From the NCBI GenBank assembly GCA_012960835.1, contig DUAL01000223.1, positions 1-14,780 of the forward strand: a stretch of 14,780 nt of DNA. Reading direction: 5' to 3'. Positions 1-8,000 of the stretch are shown here, piece by piece (position 1 is the first letter of the stretch; every line of letters starts with the position of its first letter). A model generated the notes under the pieces. It made no database searches and had not been told where the DNA came from. It worked only from the letters and a program-made list of their open reading frames with translations. The DNA comes from Flavobacteriales bacterium. GTDB lineage: Bacteria; Bacteroidota; Bacteroidia; Flavobacteriales; BACL11. A program made the translations under genes and the position numbers.

Positions 1-1099
1 GGCTTTCGCTTGTTAATGTATCTAAAAGTAAAATAGTATCCAGTTCTTTTTCTTGTGGGTAATCCACCATTTGTACGCTTGCTTTTGCAAATCGGAAGCC
101 ATAGCGGTCAATGGTTTCTTTTATACGCACTACTTCTACAATATCGCCATTGGCAATAAATCCTGCTTTGCTGCTATCGTCTAGCCAATAGTAATTATTC
201 CGGACCACCATAAGCATATCGCCAGCAGAAATTTCATTTTCTTGCCACCTTATTTTTGCTCTTATCTGCTGATTGTAAAGGTTTGCTCTTTTGTTGGAGC
301 GGCAAAGCACGGTAGTATTATTTACACCTTCATTGCTGTATGCTCTTTCTAGTGCATCTTGCAAATCTTCCCCACTATTAAGGCGAATTACTTCAGTGTT
401 AGTGGCTAATTTTGGGTAGGAATAATTCTCTTTTGCAATTCTATTTCTAAGATTTGTTGCGTTTTTCAAAATTAAAGAATCCTTTTTTTGCCTAACCACT
501 TCTGTAAGTTCCTTGCAGATAATTTGTTTGTTGTAATTATCTTCTAGTTTCTCCTCATCTAGTGCAGGGCTCATATCCAAATGAACAGGAGGGAGTTGAG
601 CCGTATCGCCAATCAAAATGAGTTTGCAATCTTGCCCTTGATATACATATTCAATCAAATCATCTAAAAGGGAGCGATTGCCAAATCCTTTGTCTGAATT
701 TTCAGGAATCATGGAAGCCTCATCAACAATGAAAATGGTATTTGAATGCGTATTCTTTTTCAGTTTTATGAATGTGTTGCCACTTTTATTGGTTCTTATC
801 CAGTAAATCTTTTTGTGTATTGTTGATGCTGATTTTTTGGAGTATTTAGAAAGTACTTTTGCTGCCCTTCCTGTTGGGGCCATCAGTACAGAACGCTTTC
901 CAAGTATTGGTAATGATTTTACCAAAGTGGATACCAAAGTGGTTTTTCCTGTTCCTGCATATCCTTTTAGTAAAAAAATACTTCTGCTACCTATGGTACT
1001 TACAAAATCAGCAATTTCTATAATTAACTGGTCTTGCTCTTTGGTGGGTTTGTGCGGGAAATGAAGGCGGAGTTTTTCTTGAAGTTTTTCGCTTTTCAC
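1..1099 (-). CDS. RecD/Dda-like SF1 DNA helicase, C-terminus outside the window
   Basis: Predicted ATP-dependent DNA helicase of superfamily 1 (RecD2/Dda/Pif1-like), probably acting in recombination or repair. About 366 residues are visible. Seen on the minus strand: PTKEQ (a Q-motif-like element, residues 18-22), Walker A GYAGTGKTT (46-54), an APTGRAA motif Ia region with STIHK after it, Walker B FIVDEAS, motif III GDTAQLPPV, and LTEVVRQ (motif IV, arginine-containing). The frame stays open to position 1, so the last motifs (V and VI, UvrD-C-like region) are missing only because of the window edge. No in-frame ATG precedes Walker A after the upstream stop, so I infer the GTG at 1099-1097 as start, one base after the murB stop; this suggests cotranscription and coupled translation with murB. 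Bacteroidota relatives, as I recall them, are about 470 residues. It lacks the features needed to call it RecD of a RecBCD complex. The exact in vivo role is not determined. Confidence 0.85.
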   Translation of the reverse strand, partial: MKSEKLQEKLRLHFPHKPTKEQDQLIIEIADFVSTIGSRSIFLLKGYAGTGKTTLVSTLVKSLPILGKRSVLMAPTGRAAKVLSKYSKKSASTIHKKIYWIRTNKSGNTFIKLKKNTHSNTIFIVDEASMIPENSDKGFGNRSLLDDLIEYVYQGQDCKLILIGDTAQLPPVHLDMSPALDEEKLEDNYNKQIICKELTEVVRQKKDSLILKNATNLRNRIAKENYSYPKLATNTEVIRLNSGEDLQDALERAYSNEGVNNTTVLCRSNKRANLYNQQIRAKIRWQENEISAGDMLMVVRNNYYWLDDSSKAGFIANGDIVEVVRIKETIDRYGFRFAKASVQMVDYPQEKELDTILLLDTLTSES

Positions 1100-1100
1100 C

Positions 1101-2114
1101 TTACAATATATTAACTTCTGGCGTTATACTTATACCGTATTTATCTTTTATTTTTTCCTGAATTTCTTTCGCCAAATTTATGATTTCTAAGCCAGTTGCA
1201 TTGCCGTAATTAACTAAAACTAATGCCTGATTTTTGTGTACGCCAGCATCTGCTTTTCGGTAGCCTTTTAGTCCTGCATTGTCAATGAGCCAGCCAGCAG
1301 CAATTTTGGTTTTTGTTTCAGAAATTGTATAGCCCACCATTTCCGGGAATTCTCTTTTCAAATTTTCAAATTGAGTTGTTTTAATAATTGGATTTTTAAA
1401 AAAACTTCCGCTATTGCCTAATATTTTTGGATCAGGTAATTTTCGGCTTCTGATATTAATTACTGCTGTGCTAATGTTTTTAGGGCTCGGATCTAAGTTA
1501 AGGTTTTTGAGTTCTTCTTCAATTGCACCATAAGTGGTTTTGTTTAATGGAGTTTTGCTGAGTTTAAAAATCACTTTGGTAATTACTACTTTTTCTTTTA
1601 ATTCATGTTTAAAAATAGAATCTCGGTAGCCAAAATTACAATCTTCATTGCTCAGTATTTTTGAATTTCCACTCCCAATTTCGATAAAATGAACTGTTGT
1701 AATTACATCTTTTACTTCTAAGCCATAAGCACCAATATTTTGCATGGGGGATGCGCCAACCAATCCGGGAATAAGTGCCAAATTCTCAATCCCTGAAAGG
1801 TTTTTATCAATACTCCACAACACAAAATCATGCCACACTTCTCCAGCACCTACTTCAATAGTGCTACTATGATTATCCTCTATTAACACCTCCATTCCTT
1901 TAATAGTATTTGCAAGTACCAATCCTTCAAAATCTTGGGTGAGTAAAATATTGCTTCCTCCTCCTAAAATAAAAAGAGGCTCTGTTTTGCAAAGATCATT
2001 TCTGAGCAGTTCCACTAATTCATTTTCTGAACTAAAACAGGCAAAATACTTTGCTGTTGCAGCAATACCAAAAGTATTGTAATTTTTTAAGGAGTAATTC
2101 TGCTGAATTTTCAT
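1101..2114 (-). CDS. murB: UDP-N-acetylenolpyruvoylglucosamine reductase (MurB)
   Basis: MurB uses NADPH and FAD to reduce UDP-GlcNAc-enolpyruvate to UDP-MurNAc, the second committed step of cytoplasmic peptidoglycan precursor synthesis. The 337-residue length matches the Escherichia coli type I enzyme (about 342). Seen: FAD-binding GGGSN (residues 51-55), the PGLVGASPMQNIGAYG block (116-131), the type I signature FGYRDSIFK (161-169, with Tyr163 and Arg164), GNSGSFFKNP (233-242, whose Ser237 corresponds to the catalytic serine proton donor), AGWLIDNAGLKG, and a C-terminal PEV whose Glu333 matches the catalytic glutamate. All key residues are present, so the enzyme should be active. The ATG at 2114-2112 is at the normal N-terminus. 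A -7 promoter-like element ends only four bases before it, so the mRNA may be leaderless. The helicase gene follows immediately downstream. Confidence 0.97.
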   Translation of the reverse strand: MKIQQNYSLKNYNTFGIAATAKYFACFSSENELVELLRNDLCKTEPLFILGGGSNILLTQDFEGLVLANTIKGMEVLIEDNHSSTIEVGAGEVWHDFVLWSIDKNLSGIENLALIPGLVGASPMQNIGAYGLEVKDVITTVHFIEIGSGNSKILSNEDCNFGYRDSIFKHELKEKVVITKVIFKLSKTPLNKTTYGAIEEELKNLNLDPSPKNISTAVINIRSRKLPDPKILGNSGSFFKNPIIKTTQFENLKREFPEMVGYTISETKTKIAAGWLIDNAGLKGYRKADAGVHKNQALVLVNYGNATGLEIINLAKEIQEKIKDKYGISITPEVNIL

Positions 2115-2118
2115 ATTT

Positions 2119-2126
2119 CAAATGTA
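2119..2126 (-). promoter_or_regulatory. Possible murB promoter, -7 element TACATTTG
   Basis: On the minus strand TACATTTG matches the Bacteroidota sigma-A -7 consensus TAnnTTTG exactly. Its last base is four bases from the murB ATG, which would put the transcription start at or next to the A of the start codon. No TTG -33 element is visible at the usual 17-23 base distance, so this remains a candidate only. Confidence 0.4.
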
Positions 2127-2141
2127 GCAAAACAATTCATA

Positions 2142-2170
2142 TTGTTTAGCGTTTAAAAACTGTATTTTCG
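2142..2170 (+). promoter_or_regulatory. Possible promoter of the GT4 gene
   Basis: TTG at 2142-2144 and TATTTTCG at 2163-2170 are separated by 18 bases. The second element differs from TAnnTTTG at one position. The start codon at 2185 would lie about ten bases after the expected transcription start. The site sits back to back with the candidate murB promoter in a 70-bp spacer. Confidence 0.35.
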
Positions 2171-2184
2171 CCAAAATATTTTTT

Positions 2185-3285
2185 TTGAAACGAATTATTA
2201 TTTCTGTTACTTCTGATTTGTGCACCGACCAACGCGTGCATAAAACTGCAATTACTTTGCAGGAGATGGGTTTTGATGTTTTGCTTTTAGGCAGAAAGCT
2301 TCCTGATAGTTTGCCGATTGAGAGGGAATATAAAACAAAAAGATTCCACTTGATTTTCAAAACGGAAGTTTGGTTTTATATAGAATATAATATTCGACTA
2401 TTTTTATTTCTGCTATTTAAAAAAGTAGATGTTTTATTGGCTAATGATTTGGATACCCTTTTGCCAAATTACCTCATTTCAAAACTAAAACGAAAGCCAT
2501 TGGTATATGATAGCCATGAAATGTTTTGTGAAGGACCAGAACTCCAAGGAAGGAAATTTGTACAATCGGTTTGGCGATTTATTGAAAAAGCCATCCTGCC
2601 AAGATTAAAGCATACTTATACAGTTTCTAGGTCGATTGCTGATGCTTATAACAAAAGGTATAGTGCTAATTTCCAGCTCATTCGAAACATTCCGAAATTG
2701 GAAAAAGAAAACAGGCAAGTAGAACAGCTCAATTTTGATAGTAAAAAAATAATATTATATCAGGGTGTGATGAATCCTGGAAGGGGATTAGAAGAAACAA
2801 TTGCAGCAATGCCTTTTGTAGAGAATGCTATTTTACTCATTATTGGTTTTGGAAAAGTAGAGGGCAAGCTAAAAGAATTGGTTAAGAAGTCAGGGTTAGA
2901 AAACAGGGTTATTTTTTACGGAAAAGTCCCTTTTGAAGATTTGCTTTCCTATACAAAGCAAGCAGATGTAGGCCTACTTTTAGAGCGGCCTTTAGGACTT
3001 AGTTTCACCTATGCTTTACCCAATAAATTATTTGATTATATTCATGCTGGCCTACCCATTATTGCATCTCCTCTTGTTGAAGTAAAACGAATAATGGATG
3101 AAAATGAAATGGGAGTAATTATAGAGAATTACAATCCAAAATATTTAGCCGACACCTTAAATGAAATGTTAAATAATGCTGAAAAAAGAAAAGTTTGGAA
3201 AGTAAATATGGCACAAGCAAAACAGGATTTAAATTGGGAAAATGAGCAGAAAAAGTTAATAGAAATTTACAGCCAATTTTTATAA
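2185..3285 (+). CDS. Glycosyltransferase family 4-like protein
   Basis: Predicted cytoplasmic, GT-B fold glycosyltransferase that would transfer a sugar from a nucleotide-activated donor, probably to a surface polysaccharide or glycolipid intermediate. The 366 residues start TTG AAA CGA; the N-terminus (KRIIISVTSDLCTDQRVHK, then MGFDVLLLGRKLPDSLP) looks like a complete Bacteroidota GT4 beginning, and no ATG or GTG lies nearby in frame, so the TTG start is favoured. Seen further on: a donor-domain start ILYQGVMNPGRGLEETIAAM, the FYGKVPFEDLLSYTKQADVGLLL segment typical of GT4 proteins, and PNKLFDYIHAGLPIIAS with the acidic/aromatic nucleotide-sugar binding region. There is no signal peptide or clear membrane helix. 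Its stop overlaps that of the convergent GT2 gene by six bases. Donor and acceptor cannot be told from sequence. Confidence 0.85.
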   Translation: MKRIIISVTSDLCTDQRVHKTAITLQEMGFDVLLLGRKLPDSLPIEREYKTKRFHLIFKTEVWFYIEYNIRLFLFLLFKKVDVLLANDLDTLLPNYLISKLKRKPLVYDSHEMFCEGPELQGRKFVQSVWRFIEKAILPRLKHTYTVSRSIADAYNKRYSANFQLIRNIPKLEKENRQVEQLNFDSKKIILYQGVMNPGRGLEETIAAMPFVENAILLIIGFGKVEGKLKELVKKSGLENRVIFYGKVPFEDLLSYTKQADVGLLLERPLGLSFTYALPNKLFDYIHAGLPIIASPLVEVKRIMDENEMGVIIENYNPKYLADTLNEMLNNAEKRKVWKVNMAQAKQDLNWENEQKKLIEIYSQFL

Positions 3286-3996
3286 AAGCCCTATTTGGTT
3301 AAGCAGAAATTTTCCCAAAGTTATACTTCCATAAACTACAAATTGCACAGCATTTAATCTGTTTTTCTTAATATCAAATTCTTGTTTGTAATGCGTCCAC
3401 CCTTTTTGTTTTGAGATTCCATCATTTCCACAAATAGCAAAATCAAAATCAAAATAAATGGCTTTTTTATTTTCTAAAAATAGCTGTAAATTAAAATCGT
3501 AATCAGCCAAAACAGAATAATTACAATTAAAATTTCTTCCGTAAAAGCATCTTTTATGATAAAGCGCCCCTTGATGATGAATGCTGTTTTTTATAAATAA
3601 TTTATTGGAAAACTCTCCTTTGAATTCTTCCTTATTTTGATAAATGATATTCCCAAAAATCAAATTTGTATCTTCTGTATTTTGAGAAAAAATATTTTGA
3701 AATGTAGTTTTGCAAATCTCATCATCAGCTCCTAAAAAATAAAGCCAATCACCATTAGATTGTGCAACTGCTTTGTTCATGGCATCATACACATTTCTAT
3801 CCTCAGTACTTTTCCAATAACTAATTTTATTTTCATATTGTTTGATAACATCAATTGTTCCATCCTCTGATTTCCCATCAATAATTATTAGCTCATAATC
3901 AGTAAAATCCTGATTTATTACACTTTCAATTGCTTTTTGAAGAAACTGTTTTTGGTTTAAAACAGGAATGATTATACTTATTTTCGGATGTTGCAC
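3280..3996 (-). CDS. Glycosyltransferase family 2 protein (WcaA/WcaE-like)
   Basis: Predicted GT-A fold glycosyltransferase of 238 residues. Seen: PKISIIIPVLNQKQFLQKAIESVINQ at the N-terminus, YELIIIDGKSEDGT (the nucleotide-binding acidic stretch), EDRNVYDAMNKAVAQSNGDWLYFLGADDE, in which GADDE provides the DxD-like metal/nucleotide-sugar site, and HHQGALYHKRCF followed by LADYDFNLQLF. The pattern resembles enzymes annotated as colanic-acid-type or PGL/p-HBAD-type glycosyltransferases. No transmembrane helix is obvious, so the protein is probably cytoplasmic or loosely membrane-bound. It starts nine bases after the ftsE stop and is likely in the same transcript. Its 3' end overlaps the convergent GT4 gene. 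The sugar and acceptor are unknown, and an involvement in cell division cannot be inferred from adjacency alone. Confidence 0.87.
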   Translation of the reverse strand: MQHPKISIIIPVLNQKQFLQKAIESVINQDFTDYELIIIDGKSEDGTIDVIKQYENKISYWKSTEDRNVYDAMNKAVAQSNGDWLYFLGADDEICKTTFQNIFSQNTEDTNLIFGNIIYQNKEEFKGEFSNKLFIKNSIHHQGALYHKRCFYGRNFNCNYSVLADYDFNLQLFLENKKAIYFDFDFAICGNDGISKQKGWTHYKQEFDIKKNRLNAVQFVVYGSITLGKFLLNQIGLL

Positions 3997-4005
3997 TTTC
4001 TTGAT

Positions 4006-4686
4006 TTAAAGGTTCTCGCTATTTATTTCTACTAGGGAACGGTTTTCGCAAACAAAAGTATGGGAGGGAAACTTTTTGATAATGGAATAGTCGTGTGTAG
4101 CAACAATTATGGTTGTTCCTTTATTATTTATTTCTTTTAGAAGTCCAATTATTTTCTCCGATTTTTCAGGGTCCAAATTTCCTGTTGGCTCATCTGCTAA
4201 TATAATTTCCGGATGGTTCAAAAGGGCTCTGGCGATTGTGGCTCTTTGCTGCTCACCGCCAGATAGTTCATAAGGCATTTTACTCTCGCAATTTTCTAAA
4301 TGTACATTATCCAACACTTCTTTTATTCTTTCATTAATTTTTTCTTTATCCTTCCAGCCAGTAGCTTCCAAAATAAAAAGTAGGTTTTCATAAAGCGTTC
4401 GGTCAGTAAGTAATTGAAAATCCTGAAAAACGATTCCTAATTTTCGTCTTAAATTGGAAATATTATTGTCGTCCAATTCTCCAACTTCATAGCCTAAAAC
4501 CTCTATTCCTCCTTTTTTTATGGGCAGTTCTGCATACAATGATTTTAACAAACTGCTTTTTCCACTTCCAGTTTTTCCGACAATATAAATAAATTCCCCA
4601 GCAGAAATCTTAAAATTAATATTCTGAAAAATGATATTTGTTTTTTGCAAAATATCAACTGCTTTAAATTCAATAATCGTATTCAT
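4006..4686 (-). CDS. ftsE: Cell-division ABC transporter ATP-binding protein FtsE
   Basis: FtsE is the ATPase that, with the membrane protein FtsX, controls periplasmic or wall-associated hydrolase activity at the divisome. The 226-residue length fits FtsE. Seen: Walker A GKTGSGKS (residues 37-44), Q-loop Gln88 in IVFQDFQLL, ABC signature LSGGEQQR (141-148), Walker B ILADEPTGNLD (162-172) with catalytic Glu166, and the H-loop His198 in VATHD. FtsE's typical QDFxLL phrase is present, which separates it from most LolD/MacB ATPases, although a LolD-like role is not excluded. The start ATG overlaps the stop of the upstream small gene as ATGA, implying coupled translation. No ftsX is next to it; in this window the downstream gene is a glycosyltransferase. 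Confidence 0.88.
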   Translation of the reverse strand: MNTIIEFKAVDILQKTNIIFQNINFKISAGEFIYIVGKTGSGKSSLLKSLYAELPIKKGGIEVLGYEVGELDDNNISNLRRKLGIVFQDFQLLTDRTLYENLLFILEATGWKDKEKINERIKEVLDNVHLENCESKMPYELSGGEQQRATIARALLNHPEIILADEPTGNLDPEKSEKIIGLLKEINNKGTTIIVATHDYSIIKKFPSHTFVCENRSLVEINSENL

Positions 4687-4895
4687 AATTGGATGTCTAA
4701 TTTTTTTAATTTTCCAAATGGAATTTTTTCTAAGGTACTAATTATTTCCTTTTTCCATTTTTCTAGATTATTTTTTCTAATTCCGGATTCTTGTTGGTCC
4801 ATCCTGAAATAAGCGCGCAGAGTCATGTCCTGATCCCTAATTTGAACAAAATCTGGAATTTTATCAGTGCCCTTTATTTTCAAAATATAAATCAT
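4683..4895 (-). CDS. Small conserved-looking protein upstream of ftsE, function unknown
   Basis: I do not recognise a characterised function. From the ATG at 4895-4893 the product is 70 residues: MIYILKIKG, then KIPDFVQIRDQDMTLRAYFRMDQ, then a lysine-rich helical segment and PFGKLKKLDIQL. It looks like a compact soluble alpha/beta protein without signal peptide. An upstream ATG at 4931 in the same frame would add twelve mostly hydrophobic residues (MQYFIYFAFNIF) and create a possible membrane segment; I prefer the shorter form because a promoter-like element (4910-4917) lies between the two and the shorter form begins like a normal beta strand. The stop overlaps the ftsE start by four bases. 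I recall similar small proteins beside ftsE in other Bacteroidota, but this was not checked. Confidence 0.65.
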   Translation of the reverse strand: MIYILKIKGTDKIPDFVQIRDQDMTLRAYFRMDQQESGIRKNNLEKWKKEIISTLEKIPFGKLKKLDIQL

Positions 4896-4909
4896 AAAAA
4901 TATTAAACG

Positions 4910-4917
4910 CAAAGTAA
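4910..4917 (-). promoter_or_regulatory. Weak -7-like element before the small gene/ftsE cluster
   Basis: On the minus strand TTACTTTG differs from TAnnTTTG by one base and lies 14 bases upstream of the ATG at 4895. No TTG -33 element is seen at proper spacing. It is listed mainly because it bears on which start codon is used. Confidence 0.25.
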
Positions 4918-4956
4918 ATAAAATATTGCATTTTTAAGGATGTAAATACCTTCTAA

Positions 4957-4989
4957 TTGTTAGCAATAGTTGTTGAAAACTTGTATTTG
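4957..4989 (+). promoter_or_regulatory. Possible promoter of the TPR/barrel operon
   Basis: TTG at 4957-4959, a 22-base spacer, then TGTATTTG at 4982-4989, one mismatch from TAnnTTTG. The transcript would carry a leader of roughly 50 bases before the ATG at 5047. Other TTG triplets occur close by, so the pairing is tentative. Confidence 0.3.
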
Positions 4990-5046
4990 TATTCCTATTT
5001 ATAGTTTCCTTATTTTCTACTTTTAATCCTGATTTCAATCTTAAAT

Positions 5047-8000
5047 ATGATTAAAAAATTCGTTTTTTCCTGCACCTTTTTTTTATGTATCTTTTTGCTT
5101 TCGGCACAAAGCCAAGAAAGAGAAAATCTGCAACAAGCAAAGCACCTTTTTTCCGCAGAGAAGTTTGGTTTGTCTCAGTATTTATATCAAAAAATTTATA
5201 CCGATAATTTAACTACAAATGCAGAAAAAGAAGATGCCCTTTTTCATATAGCAATTTGCTCAAAAAGAATGTTTAATGAGGATACAAAGTTTTGGTTTGA
5301 TGAATTTTTGAGTGTTTATCCTTATTCATCCAAAATAAATAGTGTTAATTATGAATTAGGAATATTTTATTTTCGTCAAGCAAACTATCCTTTTGCCTTA
5401 GATTATTTCCAAAAATGCGACAATGGAACTAGTGAGTATAATTTCAAATTAGCTTACACCTATTTTGTTCTTGATTCATTAGAATCATCTAAATATTATT
5501 TCTCAAAATTATTAAATACCGAATCAAAATATGCTGGCTTATCACAATATTTTTACGCCCATATTACCTATAAACAAAAGCATTATAAAACAGCACTTAA
5601 TGGATTCTTTAATTTACAAGAGGATAAAACATTTGCTTCAATTGTACCTTATTATATAAGTCAAATTTATTTTTTACAAAAAAGATATGAGGACTTAATT
5701 GCTTATGCTGAGCCAATGTTAGATGAGGTAATTTTGTCAAGGGAGGCAGAGTTAAATAGAATGATTGCAGAGGCTTATTACAGAAAAAAGGATTTTAAAA
5801 AGGCTATAAAATATTTTGAAATTTTCTTTGAAAAGGCTACCCATTCCTCTTCTTTAGATAAACTGCAAGTTGGCTATGCTTACCACAATATTCAGGACTT
5901 TGAAAATGCGATAAGATTTCTAGAACCATTGCAGTTTTCAGAAGATAGTGCAAAGCAATTTGTATCCTATTATTTAGCAAATAGTTACTTGAATATTCAG
6001 GAGAAAAATCATGCACTAAAATCATTTAAGCAAGCAACAGAATACAATTACAATACTATTATGCAAGAAGATGCGTATTTTAATTATGCAAAACTTTCTT
6101 ATGAATTGGATCTTCCTTTTGATAATGTTTTAGATATTTTACAGTACTATCTTAGCACTTTTAGCAATACGGAAAACACTAAAATGATAAAGGATTTGAT
6201 GATAAATGCTTTCCAGAATACAAGTAGATATGAGCAAGCATTTGAGCAATTAAAAGATTTAGAGTTTCCATCAGTTAGCCAAAAAACTGCAATTCAAAGA
6301 TTATCTTTTTATATTGGGGTAAAAGTATTTAATAATCAGGAGTATAATCAGGCGATTACCCTTTTTGAACATGCTAATAAATATAAGATAAGCCAGGAAA
6401 TTACTGCAATGAGTACTTATTGGCTGGCCGATTCTTATTACAATATTGCTGCTTTTAGAAAATCTGCCGATTTGTATAATGAGTATCTTTCTATTTCTCT
6501 ATCCTCTTCCTCTAATTTTACCCAATACAATTTAGGCTATGCTTATTTTAAGCTGAAAAATTACCAAAAAGCAAAAAATAGTTTTCGGAAGTTTACAAAA
6601 TTAGCCAAGGATTCCATGCGATTGAATGACGCTTATCTTAGAACTGCCGATTGCTATTATATGTTAAGTGATTTTAGAATGGCAGAAAAAAATTATGAAC
6701 TTGCTGCCAATTATGCTTTGTTCGATACCGATTACGCCATTTATAATCGCTCTGTTTGTTTGGGGCTTATTGGGAAAAGTTCTGACAAAGTAAAGCTGCT
6801 CCAACAATTGGAAGAAAATTACAAGCAATCCGCTTATTATGATGATGCTTTGCAAGATTTGGCAGTGCATTACAAAAATGCTAATCAAGCAACATTAGCC
6901 ATTGCTTATTACGATAAGTTACTACTATTTGCAAATGATGATGAGTTGAAAGCAAAAGTGCATTTGAGCAAAGGGATGATCCATTTTAACGCCAATAATA
7001 TTGATGATGCCATTGCATCTTTCCTATTTGTCCTGAATGATTATGCTCAAACTACTTCCTTTAAGCAGGCTCTTGCTGGTTTACGAGCAACTTATGTTAG
7101 TATTGTCAAAGTAGATGAATATTTAAATATTGTAAATGCTTTGCCGCAAGTAAGTATAAGTCGAGCCGAGCAAGATTCCTTAACCTATAGTACTGCTTTT
7201 ATGAAATTTACTGAGGGCGACTATGGAGTTGCAAAAAACACATTTCAGCAGTATATTACTAATTTTAGTAATGGTATTTTTTCAGTGGATGCCAATTATT
7301 ACTTAGCTGAAAGTTGCGTCAAAGTAAAGGACACTATATGTGCTTTATCTTCTTTCAAAAAGGTAGTGGAAGCGAACAACAAACATTTAGAGCCCTCTTT
7401 TTTGTATTTGGCAAGGCATTATTTCACCTTAAATGATTTTGAAAAGTCAAATAAGTATTACCAGAATATTGAGAAAATGGCCACTAATAATAGTGTAAAA
7501 AGAGAGGCCGTAATTCGCTTGATGATTGGATTTGAAACAAATAAAAATGAGCAGTCGATAAATTACGCTAATAAAGTTCTCGCCTTAGAAAAAATAGATA
7601 ATAGCTTAAAAAGTAGAGCGTCTATAATTTTGGCTCGTTCTTATTTTGCGCATGGAAATTTCCAAAAGGCAGAGAAAACATTTTCTTTTCTTAGTGAAAA
7701 TTCAACATCAAAGGTTGGAGCAGAGGCAACATATATGATAGCTTATCTCCAATTTTTGAATGATAGTTTGCAAAAATCGGAAACCATAATTTACCAATTG
7801 GCAAATGATTTTACGGCTGATTATTGGATTGCAAAGGGTTTTATATTGCTTGCAGATATTTACCTACAAAATGGAAATAATTTTCAGGCAAAAGCTACTC
7901 TACAATCTATTATTGAAAATTATGAGGGAGAGGAATTACTTATCATTGCCCGAAAGAAGTTTGAACAAATTTTGGAAATAGAGATTTCTAGCACTACATT

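Noticed and set aside
813..1064. 83-residue open frame on the plus strand
   Set aside because: It is antisense to the Walker A and motif Ia region of the helicase, which is clearly the coding strand.
2118..2360. 80-residue open frame on the minus strand just upstream of murB
   Set aside because: It overlaps the conserved N-terminus of the GT4 gene on the other strand and has no recognisable features; it would also occupy the divergent promoter region.
2185..3996. A polysaccharide biosynthesis locus
   Set aside because: Only two glycosyltransferases occur, they are convergent, and no flippase, polymerase or sugar-nucleotide enzyme accompanies them.
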